A DNA stretch of 64,000 bases from contig CM070727.1 of assembly GCA_036346275.1 (NCBI GenBank), positions 4,083,760 through 4,147,759 on the forward strand, read 5' to 3'. Origin of the DNA: Otatea glauca (Eukaryota > Streptophyta > Magnoliopsida > Poales > Poaceae). The translations under genes and the position numbers were made by a program. This document shows positions 37,129 through 48,800 of the stretch, one piece after another. Position 1 is the stretch's first letter; every line of letters begins with the position of its first letter. The notes beneath the pieces were generated by a model, which was not told where the DNA came from, ran no database searches, and saw only the letters and a program-made list of their open reading frames with translations.

Positions 37129-37349
37129 TGTTAAGGAACCTCGCTATCGAATAGTCGGGGTTCCCGAACAGATCTGAAATTGGAGAAGCGAAAGAGAGAC
37201 ACGGTATATGAGGAGAGCGGCAGCGAATTCTTTATTGCTAATGATTTACGGTACATGGGGAGACCCTCCTCCTCCTTTTATAGCGCTCTCTAGGGTTTCG
37301 GCATAAAGGACCACATGGGTCTTCAATGGGCTTTTAGGGTTTCTCAACA
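37129..37349 (-). repeat. 5' LTR of the copia element
   Basis: 221 bp, from TGTTAAGGAACCTCGCTATC to GGGTTTCTCAACA, matching the left LTR with few substitutions and small indels. High LTR similarity means the insertion is recent relative to the gypsy element in this window. Confidence 0.93.
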
Positions 37350-39540
37350 ATCAGCAGCCAAAAACGCCGCGATTACAACGGCGCTAGTTACGCCAACAGA
37401 GTAGAACTCCTAAATAAATGGAGTCAGGACAGCTGCCCAGCGGAAATGATTAGGCATACAGACACCGTGAGGACATAGCTTTAACCAGGCATTTAACTGT
37501 AGGAATTTTTGTTCTGTCATTTAAAATATCAGAAAAACTAACGTACGGTATACCGTTTGTACGGTATATCATTTTACCGTCGGTGAAATCTCTGAAACCT
37601 GCTATAAAACTTCTGAAACCTACTATAAAACTTCTGAAACCTGCTCTGAAACCTTTGAAACCTGCTATACCGTTGGAATCAATTCCAACGATATAGTGTT
37701 CAGCAGTAGCGCTCTTAAAATATATATGCAATACCATTTATGATATTGAAAAAAATTACTTATTTCCTTGTTGCTATTCTGCCGTCAGTACACTGTCCAA
37801 TTTTCCGTCAAGTCAATGGATTCGACCATTATGTATTTTACAGAAATATCATAAAAAACGAAAATTGAAAAGAAATACTTGAAAGTACAGAAAAATTAAA
37901 CTTGCACTTAAGTTTTACATCAATAAAATTTTAGCGATGTTTCATAAAAAAATGAGGAAGATTAAAATATTTTCCTTAGTGTAAAATTTCCGAAAACTTT
38001 TCCTAGTGCACATTTTCATGAAAAGAAAAGTAAAAAGAATTGTCCAAAGTTATCTTTAAATGTTTCTATATATTTGGCTATGTTTCTTGATTTTTCTGGT
38101 GTTTTTCGGATTTTGTTTTCCATCTTTCTTAACGACCAAACCGACTGACTTGACCAGACAGTGGCGGGCGAAAACGAAATAAGCACTAACGAAAGGATGG
38201 TAAAAATAAAATAAGTAAATTTCTGATGATAAAAATAATATTGCATATATTTCGAGAGATAGGAGCAAAAATTTCCTTTTTAACTTGTGTGTACCGTGCA
38301 GTGTGGAATGTGGATGGATGGCCTACACAAAATGCATGCGTATACTGAGGTTGCCATAGCGCCATGTGGAAGCTAGCTACTCCAATTTCACTGGAAGTGC
38401 GCCATGTCACCATGTTTTAGCAAGTAGAAACGTGATTGGGTCAATCAATACTCTTTTTTCCCCTGAAGACAGGATCGACCGGTCGATACTCTTGCTCTCT
38501 CTCGCGTCTGAACTCTGAAGACACGGTCAATTGATTCTCTCTCTCTCTCTCTCTCTTTTCTTTTTGCCAGAAGACAGGGTCAATTACTCAATTGATACGA
38601 ATCAGGAGTACTTGCGTGCCAGATGCTGCGGTGAAAGAAAAGTTTTGTGAAGTCACTATTCGTACAGTTGGCTTTGTCGGGGCTGGATTGGCATATTATG
38701 CTACAGCTCTGCCTATGAGCTATCAGCCATCAAGCATGCACAACAGCACAAGCAAGACTGCAAGAGATCGAAGCCAAAGATGGACTGGAAGCTAGCTAGC
38801 TTACCAGCTGCAATGCAAGCTCACTCAGACGCTGGCGAGTGGCGACGTTGGGAGAGGAGCGCCGCTTGAGATCGAGAGCAGGGCATGCAACGAGCGGTCA
38901 CTCACGCGTGACTCACGCACGCACGGCGGCGTCCGTTCAATGCGAGGCTCGAACGCGACGAACTGCGTGCGCCTCGCTCGCCGGGCGGGCGGTACGGCGT
39001 CGGTGCGTGCAAGCTCGCGTTGGTTGCGTTGCGTGGGCCTTCAGGCGCGAGGCGATCCACCGCAAGTTTTTAACTCCGGGTCAAATCGGCACGCACGTAC
39101 GTACGTACGTTACGCGCGTCAATGCAACACAGTAGCCACCACCAACGAAGATCCCCCGAAAAGTTCCATTCATGACGCGGTCGGTTGCGCGGTGCAGAGA
39201 TTTAACGCAGCCCCCGGATCTAACACACGGCGGTTTCTACTGGCTAGTAGTACTCGCTACCGCACGCTGGTCTGCTTCTAGCCTACCAGCAGTAGCCAAC
39301 TGAGATCCACTGCAGTAGTCCAATGAGATCACACCTCCGACCTTTAGATTAAAAAAAAAAGGAACAGTTTAGATCTTACACACAGCCAACACACACATGT
39401 TCAAGGACAGCTACGGCGCATAAATACTGCATCAACCACTGTTGTATAGTATGCAGTGTAGCAGAAGCTGTCTGAGCTATTGGCTCCTTTGATCAAAGAC
39501 TGATTGCGCAGGAATCATTTCGAGCGGAAGCACCGGTCCC
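37350..39540. other. Intergenic DNA with local low-complexity repeats
   Basis: No gene was recognised. At 37590-37670 a short unit (CTTCTGAAACCTGCTATAAA type) repeats about four times. A CT microsatellite lies at 38536-38562 and an ACGT repeat at 39094-39110. The stretch 38830-39280 is GC-richer, with frames that lack recognisable motifs. Confidence 0.5.
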
Positions 39541-40112
39541 TTCTGGAGCTGCACGGTCGTGGGCGCCGTTTACTCGGTATCCGGCCCGTACCAGGGCCAG
39601 AGCCAGAGGAAACGAGAAGCCGATGACGACGACGACCGATCGCCAGGCGCGCGCGACATCTGGCCCAGCGACAACTCACCACCTCGCGGTGCGGTGCCGT
39701 GCCGCGGCTCTACTCCACACGCTTCGCGCCTCGTCGTCACGTCACGCGCATGACGCCGCCTAATCCTCTCGCGCGCGCGCGCGCGCTTTCTCCCTTGCGC
39801 GGAGCAGTTACGACGCCCTTCTTCGGGCTAAGCCGAACCGAACCACTCCCTCCCGGAGCGCGGAGACAGCAACGCCTCACCGGCCGGTGGTCCCCGCCCG
39901 CCAGCGTGACAGGCCCCCACCCACCACTGGTCCCCACCGTCGCTGTCCCACCGCGGCGGCATCATTTCATCTCTTCTCCCTTCCCTTCTCCTCGCCTCGC
40001 TTCGAAGCGAAACCCGAGCTGTAACAGACTAACAGCCACCACCACGTGAGTCCTCGAGCTTCTCCTCCTTGGCTTCCACATTACTGAAGCGAGCGTGGAG
40101 GAGGAGAGCGCT
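39541..40112 (+). promoter_or_regulatory. GC-rich upstream and 5' leader region of the rhomboid gene
   Basis: GC-rich sequence with many CpGs and a CG dinucleotide run (39768-39786) precedes the rhomboid start codon, as often at grass housekeeping promoters. No TATA box is evident close to the gene. The transcription start cannot be placed from sequence alone. Confidence 0.4.
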
Positions 40113-43100
40113 ATGGAGAGCAACGGCGAGGGGAAGGGCCGCGTGGCTTCGGCGACGGGGGCCGGAGGGCACGGCGGGTACGGGTACGGGTACGGCGGTT
40201 ACGAGGGGGCGGAGGAGAGGAAGTGGTGGCCGTGGCTCGTGCCCACCGTGATCGTGGCGTGCGTGGTCGTGTTCGTCATGGAGATGTACGTCAACAACTG
40301 CCCCAAGCACGGGAGCGCCCTGGGCGGATGCGTCGCCGGGTTCCTCCGCCGTTTCTCCTTCCAGCCGCTACACGAGAACCCGCTCCTCGGCCCGTCGTCT
40401 GCCACGTATGCCACTGTACACGCTTCGGGTTTTGCTGAGCTGTGCCTTGGTGTCGAATAATACTCAAATTGGGGTGTTTTGGGTGTGCTTGAGGTGGAAT
40501 TGGGTGGACAGATTAGGGGTTTTTTGGGGCATGTTTTGCGTTTGGGATCTTGCAGTTTGATCGAGATGCTATTAGGAATACAAAGTTGAAATTTTTTAGC
40601 TGTGTTCGTAGTTAAAAAAAAAGGATTTTTTTTGGGGGTGGATTTTGGTAGTCAAAGCTCGCACTTTGAAGTAGTACTAAAAAGCTGGCAATTTTGTTTG
40701 TCTCTTAAGTGTAACTACTAACTAGTGGGAGGAAATCTCCGAGGTTGTTCGTTAGTGTCGAAGCTTTGCTCTGGGAGAATCTAATCACGAACATTTTTGC
40801 ATCTAAATTCCGACTAGGTAGAGCCGTGCGCTGAATTTTGATAGCGCTCAGATGACAAAGCTAACCTCTACATTGGATGCCATTTTTCTTCGGCAAAACC
40901 TACAAGAATATGAGAAAGACTGAAATAATTACAATTTTAGAATTCATGGAGGTCTTTTCGCATAGAAACAGTGAATAGAAACAATTTTTTGAAAAATATA
41001 TAGACTTTTTTGCGACTTTTTGCAGAAGGTGAATAGGAACAAGATTTTGAAAAATATATGGACTTTTTTATGAAATCAGGTATTAAAGAAAAACCGAAAT
41101 AATTTCGGCAACTACCAGTTTTTTTTTTCAAAAAAACCTAGTTCGGATTTGGATGCAATTTTTTAGAACATGAGGGTTTTTTTTGTTGCAAAAGTGTCGA
41201 ATCTCTTCGGCTTTAAGAGTTGTAGTATTGCCTTTTCCTTGAGTTAAATCTTTTCCACCTTTTAACGATTTGAAAGTTCGGGATACAGTGGATTCTGTGC
41301 TGTGATGGTGACAATTAAGATCTCTATCTCGAATAGCTTGCACTGATCTGAACTTGTACAATTTGATTCCATTATCCAAGCCAATCCACTATTTCAGTCA
41401 CCCCGCAGTTCGTCCATAATTACAAGATGTTAAGAGCCTATCTACCTTCACACAACGCAAATAGCTATGTTCTTTGTTTTTAGTTTTTGTGCCAAAATCG
41501 ATCACTGAGACAGTCAGCAATGGTATTCGTGATGGCTACTGCTAGTATTGGTACTCTTCTCGGATTGTAGTTGGTAATTGGGTGACCAGGTTGTGCTGCA
41601 GGGTAGGATTCTGTATTATTATTATATCACGTATTCTACTAGATGGAATCATGCGAACTGCTTTGACTTGTGTCAGTCTTTGTAGTACTACTGTTACAGG
41701 AACAGAACAAGTAAGATAACGGTAAACTCTGGAGTTTTCTCCTCGACAGTACTTGCATGCATGCTTATTTTAATTCTAACTATGTTTGTATCTGTTAGGA
41801 TTGCAGCTCAGCAACCAGTCCCACAAAAGTTTGGTGTTTGTTTTGATTTGTGAATTTCATCTAGGTTTTATTTTCTGAGTAAGATACCGTAGGATGTGCA
41901 AGATGATTCAGTTAACGGCTTAGCTTTATTTGGCAGTTTGGAGAAAATGGGAGCTCTTGACTGGAACAAAGTTGTTCATCAGCACCAAGGTTGGCGCCTC
42001 ATTAGCTGTATCTGGCTCCATGCTGGCCTAATCCATTTGGTCGTCAACATGCTAAGTTTACTGTTTATCGGAATTCGTCTCGAACAGCAATTTGGGTTTG
42101 GTAAGCTTCTTAAATGCTGAATCAGTTGGATCCGCAACTTTGGCAATATGTTCGATTTCTACATGTGAACATACCTCGTTTGAGTATCTGTTCATTGCGT
42201 AACATTTTAGCTTTATGACCATTTTATCTCAAAAATATAATAATTTTTAATCCCGGAGCTGGTTTGTATTCTGGTACTTGAAGTACAATCAGGAATATAA
42301 TTTCTGAGCTGTTGACAATATGTTTAAGAATTTGCCTTAATTCTTTTCTTAATATTCCAATGTAGATCGAACATTTCGACGTGAGCATGTCTATTTATGT
42401 ATTACACATAACTAATAATGTGTACACTGACACTAGCTTTCTTGCCTGCAAGTTCGCATTGGTGCCATATACCTAGTATCTGGATTCGGCGGCAGTGTGT
42501 TGTCTGCACTTTTCCTACGGAAGAACTACATCTCTGTTGGTGCCTCTGGAGCTTTATTTGGACTGCTTGGATCCATGCTTTCTGAGCTTATTATGAACTG
42601 GACTATTTATTCCAACAAGGTCGGAAAACGAGATAAAGACGCATACGTTTTCTTCTATCCAGTTGCTTAAAGCTTATTCTGCTTACCAAATTAATCTGCT
42701 CTTGCAGGCAGCAGCCATAGTTACTCTTCTATTTATAATCGCGGTCAACTTGGCAATAGGAATTTTACCTCATGCTGATAACTTTGCCCATATCGGTGGA
42801 TTTGTAACGGGCTTCCTTTTGGGGTTTGTTTTGTTGGCAAGGCCCCAATTTGGTTGGATGGAACGCCATGAGTTGCCCCAGACAAATCAACCTCCCAAAT
42901 ACAAAGCATACCAATATGTTTTGTGGGTTGTGGCACTTGTCTTGCTGCTTCTCGGGTAAGTCAACATATCATAAGATGGTTGGATATACTAGGTGATGAC
43001 ATGGTTATATATGTATATGCATAGTGCAAAAAAAAAATGATGCTGTAAATGTAAAATATGCATGGTTCTGAGCTAATGGGGAGCAACGTTAACACGAGTT

Positions 43101-43274
43101 ACAGGTCATTTTGGTGCCAAATACAACATGTTATGGAACTGATACAAAACCTTGTGGTGCAGAATTGTGATTTCATTGGTGATGCTTTTCAAGGGTAAGA
43201 ATGGGAATGACGGCTGCCACTGGTGCCACTACCTGAACTGCGTACCAACATCGAAGTGGAAGTGCAATACCTAG
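40113..43274 (+). CDS. Rhomboid-family intramembrane serine protease, 5 exons
   Basis: Coding exons are 40113-40405, 41937-42100, 42453-42619, 42708-42955 and 43163-43274. All junctions are GT-AG and the joined frame is 327 codons plus stop. Rhomboids cut transmembrane segments inside the membrane with a Ser-His dyad. Ser184 sits in VGASGALFG, His236 in NFAHIGGF, and the HxxxN motif (His131, Asn135) in [16 protein letters not shown]; all are intact. The N-terminus (about residues 1-40) is Gly-rich and polar, followed by a first membrane span ([20 protein letters not shown]); about six more spans follow, and the tail is Cys-rich (CHWCHYLNC). The layout matches plant secretory-pathway rhomboids (RBL type) rather than organelle ones. 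An in-frame GTG at 40095 is not used; the ATG at 40113 is chosen. Confidence 0.95.
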
Positions 43275-43575
43275 ACAGCTAGACTGTTTAGTTTTCGGCA
43301 AAATACGGAGCACGCAGAGGACCATTTTTATGCTTGTATATGTCTGCAGATACGAACGGGTTTGTTAATTATGTTTGTTCTTTACTGGATTGCAATTTCC
43401 TGGTTTCCTCGTCTCTGTAAATTTGTTCGTTGGGCGTTGCAAGTTCATAACTCGAGCTTGATTTCCCACGTGCTGTCTAAAATGCCAGTTTGTTTGGTTC
43501 TGTTTATCGTCAATTTATGCCTGTCGATCTAGAGTTAAAAGTGATTAGAATGCTGTGTAACCATGAACACACAAA

Positions 43576-43645
43576 GCCGTCCTATCTCCGTTGTAGAGCG
43601 CGTGGCTTTTAACCACGTGGTCGTGGGTTCGACCAACAGACGGCG
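43576..43645 (+). tRNA. tRNA-Lys(UUU)-like sequence, slightly degenerate
   Basis: The anticodon arm CGTGG-CTTTTAA-CCACG is perfect and its loop reads TTT, giving Lys. The acceptor ends (GCCGTC and GACGGC) pair, and the GTGGGTTCGA start of the T arm is present. But the D arm reads TATCTCCGTTG and the T loop/stem reads TTCGACCAAC, so three bases seem missing relative to a normal 73-nt tRNA and the T stem pairs poorly. It lies about 300 bp beyond the rhomboid stop on the same strand. It is either a decayed tRNA gene or one with sequencing errors. Confidence 0.6.
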
Positions 43646-44484
43646 TCATTCGCTTTTATGTGTTCTGCAAGCGTACGTCACCTACTACTCGCTTCTCCTC
43701 CTACTTCCGTTCCCTCTTTCTCTACTCTTGTCAGGCGGCCTGACGGAAGTTTTAGTGCAGAGTGCAAGGTCGTCACCGATCTGCACGACACTGAGGACAA
43801 GGCAGGAGTTCAAATTTGTTGGACCATTTTGTTTATTGCAACCAAAGCAAAGATTTTTGTTGTAAATATATAGACTAATTGTTTTGTTTCGGAAATTTTT
43901 ATTGCATCGGATTGAATTAGTTGTCTCACAATTATCTTTGAATGTTGCCACTAATTTTTCAAATGTTGCAACATTGTAACACCACAATTTGTTAGTTTTA
44001 AACCGTACCTCAGTTCTATATTTGTGGTTTTCATCCAATTTTTAGTGAGAATTTTCATAGTTTCCCCCAATTTCTTTAGATATTGCACTTTTTTGCGATG
44101 TTGTACTGACGCGTATGATGAGAAACTTCTCATCAAACATCTGATTCTCGGTCGTTCTAAAAAAAATTCCCTACGATCATGGAGGTAGATTCATCATTTA
44201 TCTGGTAAATTTGATCCATGCAATTTGTGTTACGTACCCAGATATAATTGAAAGGAACTGAGGATAAGGAAGAACAGTCGGAGATTGGGATCATAATTTG
44301 GGGGAGGATTAGAACATATAGGAACAAGAGCCAACCAACAGAGAACATATAAGAGTCCAATTGGAGAACAATCATCTCATACATATAAGTCTCAACCAAC
44401 TACTGTATTATACAACACAGGCTTCACAGAAAGGTAATTCCATTCTTTAATATCATCTCCGATGTTTTACTTTTAGTAGTGCTA
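43646..44484. other. Intergenic DNA, nothing recognised
   Basis: AT-rich after about 43850, with TTGCAAC / GTTGCAAC-like motifs repeated near 43935-44105. Short frames on both strands only. Confidence 0.45.
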
Positions 44485-44485
44485 A

Positions 44486-45487
44486 GATCCTGTTTGTTTC
44501 GGCTTTTTCACTGGCTTAAAAGCAGAAAAGCTAAAACCGAAATAAACGATTGACTTTTAAGCCTGGCTTAAAAAAGCCAAAAGTCTCCATATAACTATAA
44601 ACCAAAAGTCAGGTGAGATGTGTTTTTTTGAGCTTTTTTGGGATGAGATAACCCTTTGCCACTGGAAGTCTCCAGAATTACCCACCAAATGCCATCATAT
44701 ATAAACTCAAGAATCCTTCTCCCATCTCCTCATTTCTCCTCGTCTTCTCTCGCTCTCCTGTGCGACATGCCTTCTCCCTCCGTCGCTCTGGTCTCTGCCG
44801 TTCTCGACCTCCTCCCTCCTCCGTCGTCCTCAGCCTTCTTCCTCCTCCACTGATCAGGATCAAGTTGATAAATAATTTTGCTCAGAATGAAGTTTGATCT
44901 CAAGATTAATCTATGTTGTTCAATACGACATTCGGTGAAAAAAGTATGAAACATTTGTATTAGATAAATCAGTACATAAGAAAAGTCCTTACAAGCTTAA
45001 AGGGTATTCCAAACTTTCTAGCAATAAGCTACACCCAGGGTTCACAAAACCGAATTTCGAAAAATAGTTCGAAATTCGAAAACCGCAAAAACCGCTCGAA
45101 AAAGTTAGAAACCGAAGGGTTAAGAAATAAAAAAAATTTCAAAAAAATCAAAAATCGTTCGGTTTTTCACGAGAAACCAACAGCCGATTGAATGTTCTTA
45201 AGAAATGATTTTCGGGATTTTCAACGCATAATTTTTTTTCAGATTTTTAATTTTTTTTAAATTAAAACGGTTTACCGAGGGTTTTGGATATCGAACCGCA
45301 GCGGTACGGTCAAAAACCGTAGTTTTCGCCGGTTTTGTGAACCCTGGCTACACCATCCAACTCATCAAAAAGCCAGTATACCAAACAACATGTCTTAGCT
45401 TAAAAACAGACAGCTTAAAAGCTCGTTAAACTAAAAAACTAGCTTTAAACCAAAAACTAAAAAATCTAAACCGAAATAAATAGAGTC
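44486..45487. mobile_element. PIF/Harbinger (Tourist)-like element with nested insertion
   Basis: The left end GATCCTGTTTGTTTCGG and the reverse-complemented right end GACTCTATTTATTTCGG form an imperfect 17-bp TIR. TAA directly flanks both sides (44483-44485 and 45488-45490), the 3-bp TSD typical of PIF/Harbinger. Flanking interior parts (AAAAGCTAAAACCGAAATAAA left; AACTAAAAAATCTAAACCGA right) continue the symmetry. A hAT-like MITE (45036-45346) is inserted inside; without it and its TSD the element is about 683 bp. No transposase ORF. Confidence 0.7.
45036..45346. mobile_element. hAT-like MITE, 311 bp, nested
   Basis: The TIR is CAGGGTTCACAAAACCG on the left and CGGTTTTGTGAACCCTG on the right, perfectly complementary over 17 bp except for one flanking base. 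The octamer GCTACACC flanks both sides exactly (45028-45035 and 45347-45354). The interior repeats AAACCG and CGGTTTT motifs. It is the youngest-looking member of the family also seen at 29540-29904. Confidence 0.92.
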
Positions 45488-45490
45488 TAA

Positions 45491-45870
45491 GTCAAGCTAG
45501 CACGGCTACCCTGCTTGTAGAACATTGGAAGGGGAGGTATTATTTTATACTAGCGCCAAGAGAATCTTTGCTTTTGCTAGTGTAGACTCACATGTCAGTG
45601 AGTAGGAAGGAGGGGGGAGAGAGAGAGAGAGAGTACTACACAAACTACGTTGAAGCGAAGCCCCCGCTGTGTCATGGAAGAACAACTTCCGTGTCATCAA
45701 CGCCCAGACGGTTAACATCTTCTCCACTGCCACCACTCCGTCCATTTCCTACCAAAACGCAACAAAACCGCGCGCCTGCATGCGGTTCCACTTCCACACT
45801 CGTCAGTTAGAACTCGCGGCCCGTCCAATCGCGCACCGCCTCCGCCCTTTCGCCGCCGCGACAACCACCA
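45491..45870 (+). promoter_or_regulatory. Upstream region of HAP2/GCS1
   Basis: A 380-bp stretch between the Tourist-like element and the HAP2 start codon. It has a GA repeat (45617-45634) and turns GC-rich towards the ATG. No TATA box is obvious. The transposon boundary only about 380 bp upstream means the compact promoter is either here or includes transposon sequence. Confidence 0.4.
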
Positions 45871-48800
45871 ATGGCTCCTCATCGGCCCCCTCCCTCCGCC
45901 GCCCTCCTCCTCCTCCTCCTCCTCGCGCTCCTCGCCGCGGCCGCCGGCGTGGAGATCCTCTCCAAGTCCCGCCTCGAGCGCTGCGCCCGCGACTCCGGGG
46001 CCGGCGGCCGCCTCGCCTGCGAGCGTAAGATCGTCCTCAACATGGCCGTCCCCAGTGGCTCTGTAAGCGCCGCCGCCTCCACGCTTCCGCTCCCCCCTCC
46101 CAAATTCCTGCCACGGAATTGTGCGTCTGACTGTTTCGACTGACGATTGCAACGGCGGTGTTGGGTGTGTGTGTGGGGGGTTCAGAGCGGTGGGGAGGCG
46201 TCGCTGGTGGCGCGGGTGGTAGAGGTGGAGGAGAACGACACGCAGGCGATGCAGACCATACGGGATCCCCCCGTCATCACCATCAACAAGTCCGCCGCGT
46301 ACGCGCTCTACGCCATCACGTACATCAGGGTAAGCCCTTTGCTTATGCTCCTTAACATAGCGGAGCCTGGTTTCTAACATATTGTTATTATACAATGCAT
46401 ATCAGCATACATATGTGTTTTTGTCGGATAATTGAATTAATTCTACCTTGCAATGTTGGATGGAGTGTTGATAATTATTGTGTTGTAGGTAGGTTTTGGG
46501 TCAAGGGATTGGTGTTAATTGTTTAGGTGCATTCCTTTAAAAAAAAGTTCAGGTGTAGTACTCGAGAAGCTATTTTTCATGCTCTTGGCAATAATGCCCT
46601 GAATATCTGGCTTTTAAAAGGTACAAATGGTTCCATCGGAGAATCAGTTTTTATTTCCCTGACTTCAGTCGGAAGTCGTTGCAATTCCGTTTCCATCAGC
46701 TTGCGTTCCTATTGTTCTAGTGTTGCTTGCGCAAATGTTCTGTGTAGGTTTTGGAGCAGGCTCACTCATAGGTACATCCCTAGTAAATACATAGCTAGTT
46801 CGAGGATTTCCAAAAATTTTAAAGCTATGAAAGTGTCTTAATGCCATTCAAGATGCTCTGGTATCGCTGGATGGGGTCTGGTTTCAGGAAATGGATGTGT
46901 TTTTTATGTGTATTCAATTTTTATAGCAGTCTCGTTAGCATCTGAGATTGTTATCAGCATTTGCTGTCTCATTTTTTTTGTATGCAGATCGTTGCAAAAA
47001 AAAAGGTTGTCAAAGCACTACTATCATACTGGCATCAACCACTATCCTGTGTAACAAATAAAATATGAATTAAGACCTGTTTTCCTTACTTGTCTCTTCA
47101 GGATGTTGCTTACAAACCTGAGGAACATTTTGTCAAGACCCGGAAATGTGAGTCAGATGCTGGTGCTGAAGTTGTTAAATCCTGTGAAAGGTAATTTGTC
47201 TTGGGATTCCAGTTGACAGATCATCATCATCAATTTTTCTGGGAGGGATTCCAGTTGGTAGATCATTGTAATTACATACTCTTCCTTTTTTTAGCACAAC
47301 TATATGAACCGTCAAAAGTGGGTAATCTGTGTTTTACCACTCTTAGAATGGGTATATTACCGTAGTATAGCTCTTGCTTTGTACATTTATGTAGCACATA
47401 CAGTTTAACTGCGCATAGCTAATGTGATCTCTTTGGAATCATAATTGGTAAGTAGACCTGGGTGTTTGTTAAAAGAATTTATTGGGCCTTTTCACAGATA
47501 TTTTTACTCCCAGGGTCATAACTGTGGAGTTTTTCTGCACTTCTTTATTTTTTTATTTACAAATAGGGATACCCCGATTTTCCACTGCATTATGGAAAAC
47601 TAAAAGAGTTACAAAGTTCAGAACTTTTGAAAGGTAGAGAAACTAGTGCACTTCATACATCCTGAGATTTTCATTGGGTCGTACCAAACAACCAGCAAAA
47701 AACCGATCCAGGTGAAGTACCCTAACAGAGTTTTCGAACGGCCATCACACCTGCCTTGCTTGATACACATTGGTTACAAACCAAAAGACAGACAAAACGA
47801 ACTACCCCTAAAGACTTCAATCCTTCAGTTCAATTGTTTGTATACAGGTGTGACTTTATTTTTATTGTATAATACTATTAAGTAAGTAATATACTGCAAA
47901 ATTAAAAATTGGGTAAAATATAAAAAAGGGCTATTATTTGTTACGGTGCGGTGGTATTAGTGAATTGGTTGGTTTACGGTGGTACTAGTGAATGGGTTAA
48001 GGTTGGTTATGGTGCAGTGGTATTGGTACATTTGTCTACAGTGGTATTGGATGTATCATTAGGTTGCAAGAAGCCTTGATGAAGCATCAGACATCAGCAA
48101 AGCACCTCCAGACTTCTGGTTGTGTTCCATTTCCCACAGTTGGCGAAGGATCATAGCTTGAATCTGATCTGCTCCTTGCTTCTGCTTCTCTTTTAATTCG
48201 TGTCATTTTTCTGTACTTGAGACTACAATTTTTATTTGTGCACTTGAGACTACAAATTTTAATTTCTCATTTTCAAGTGGCATATATACCAATGATGCTT
48301 TTTTCATGGATATGGTTAGGTTATGGGATCAGAATGGTCACATAATTGAGCACACAGAGGTGAGGTGCATTTACCTTTTATCATTCTTATTATCTTCAGT
48401 GTCTAAGTAGTTGAAAATGTCGTCAACCAATTCTGCATGGTTGAGCACATATTAAGGATAACAAAGGCACATAGAAATCCCTGCCAGCATGTTTGTGCTG
48501 TGGATGCATCTGTGTACTCAGTATCCTTGTTTAGTTTATTGTTTTTACACCTGGAAATGATTTACTATCTCATGATGCTTAACGTTTCCTCTACTTCACT
48601 TTGGTGGCATACTAGCCTGTTTGCTGTCCATGTGGGCCTCAGCACCGTGTTCCTTCATCTTGTGGAACGTTTTGTAAGTAAAAAAAAAGTGTTTTTTTTG
48701 TGTTCTTCTTCAATTTAACATTGCGTCACATCATCACATCTTTCACGTTCATGTTCCTTACAGTTGATAAAATGGTTAAAGGGAAAGCTAACACGGCCCA

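Larger units (their letters stand above)
30739..37349 (-). mobile_element. Ty1/copia LTR retrotransposon, about 6.6 kb
   Basis: Near-identical LTRs (30739-30956 and 37129-37349) flank the element. The pentamer ATCAG lies immediately outside both ends (30734-30738 and 37350-37354), a perfect 5-bp TSD. The minus strand reads gag, integrase, RT and RNase H, with integrase before RT, the Ty1/copia order. The frames are broken, so the copy is probably non-autonomous although the LTRs look young. An unusual GC-rich block sits between the 5' LTR and gag. Confidence 0.93.

Noticed and set aside
40095..40112. An upstream start for the rhomboid protein
   Set aside because: The codon at 40095 is GTG; the first in-frame ATG is at 40113, and plant translation seldom starts at GTG.
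45712..46395. A 227-codon minus-strand frame over HAP2 exons 1-2
   Set aside because: It is the antisense of GC-rich coding sequence of HAP2; composition is Gly/Arg-rich with no domain.
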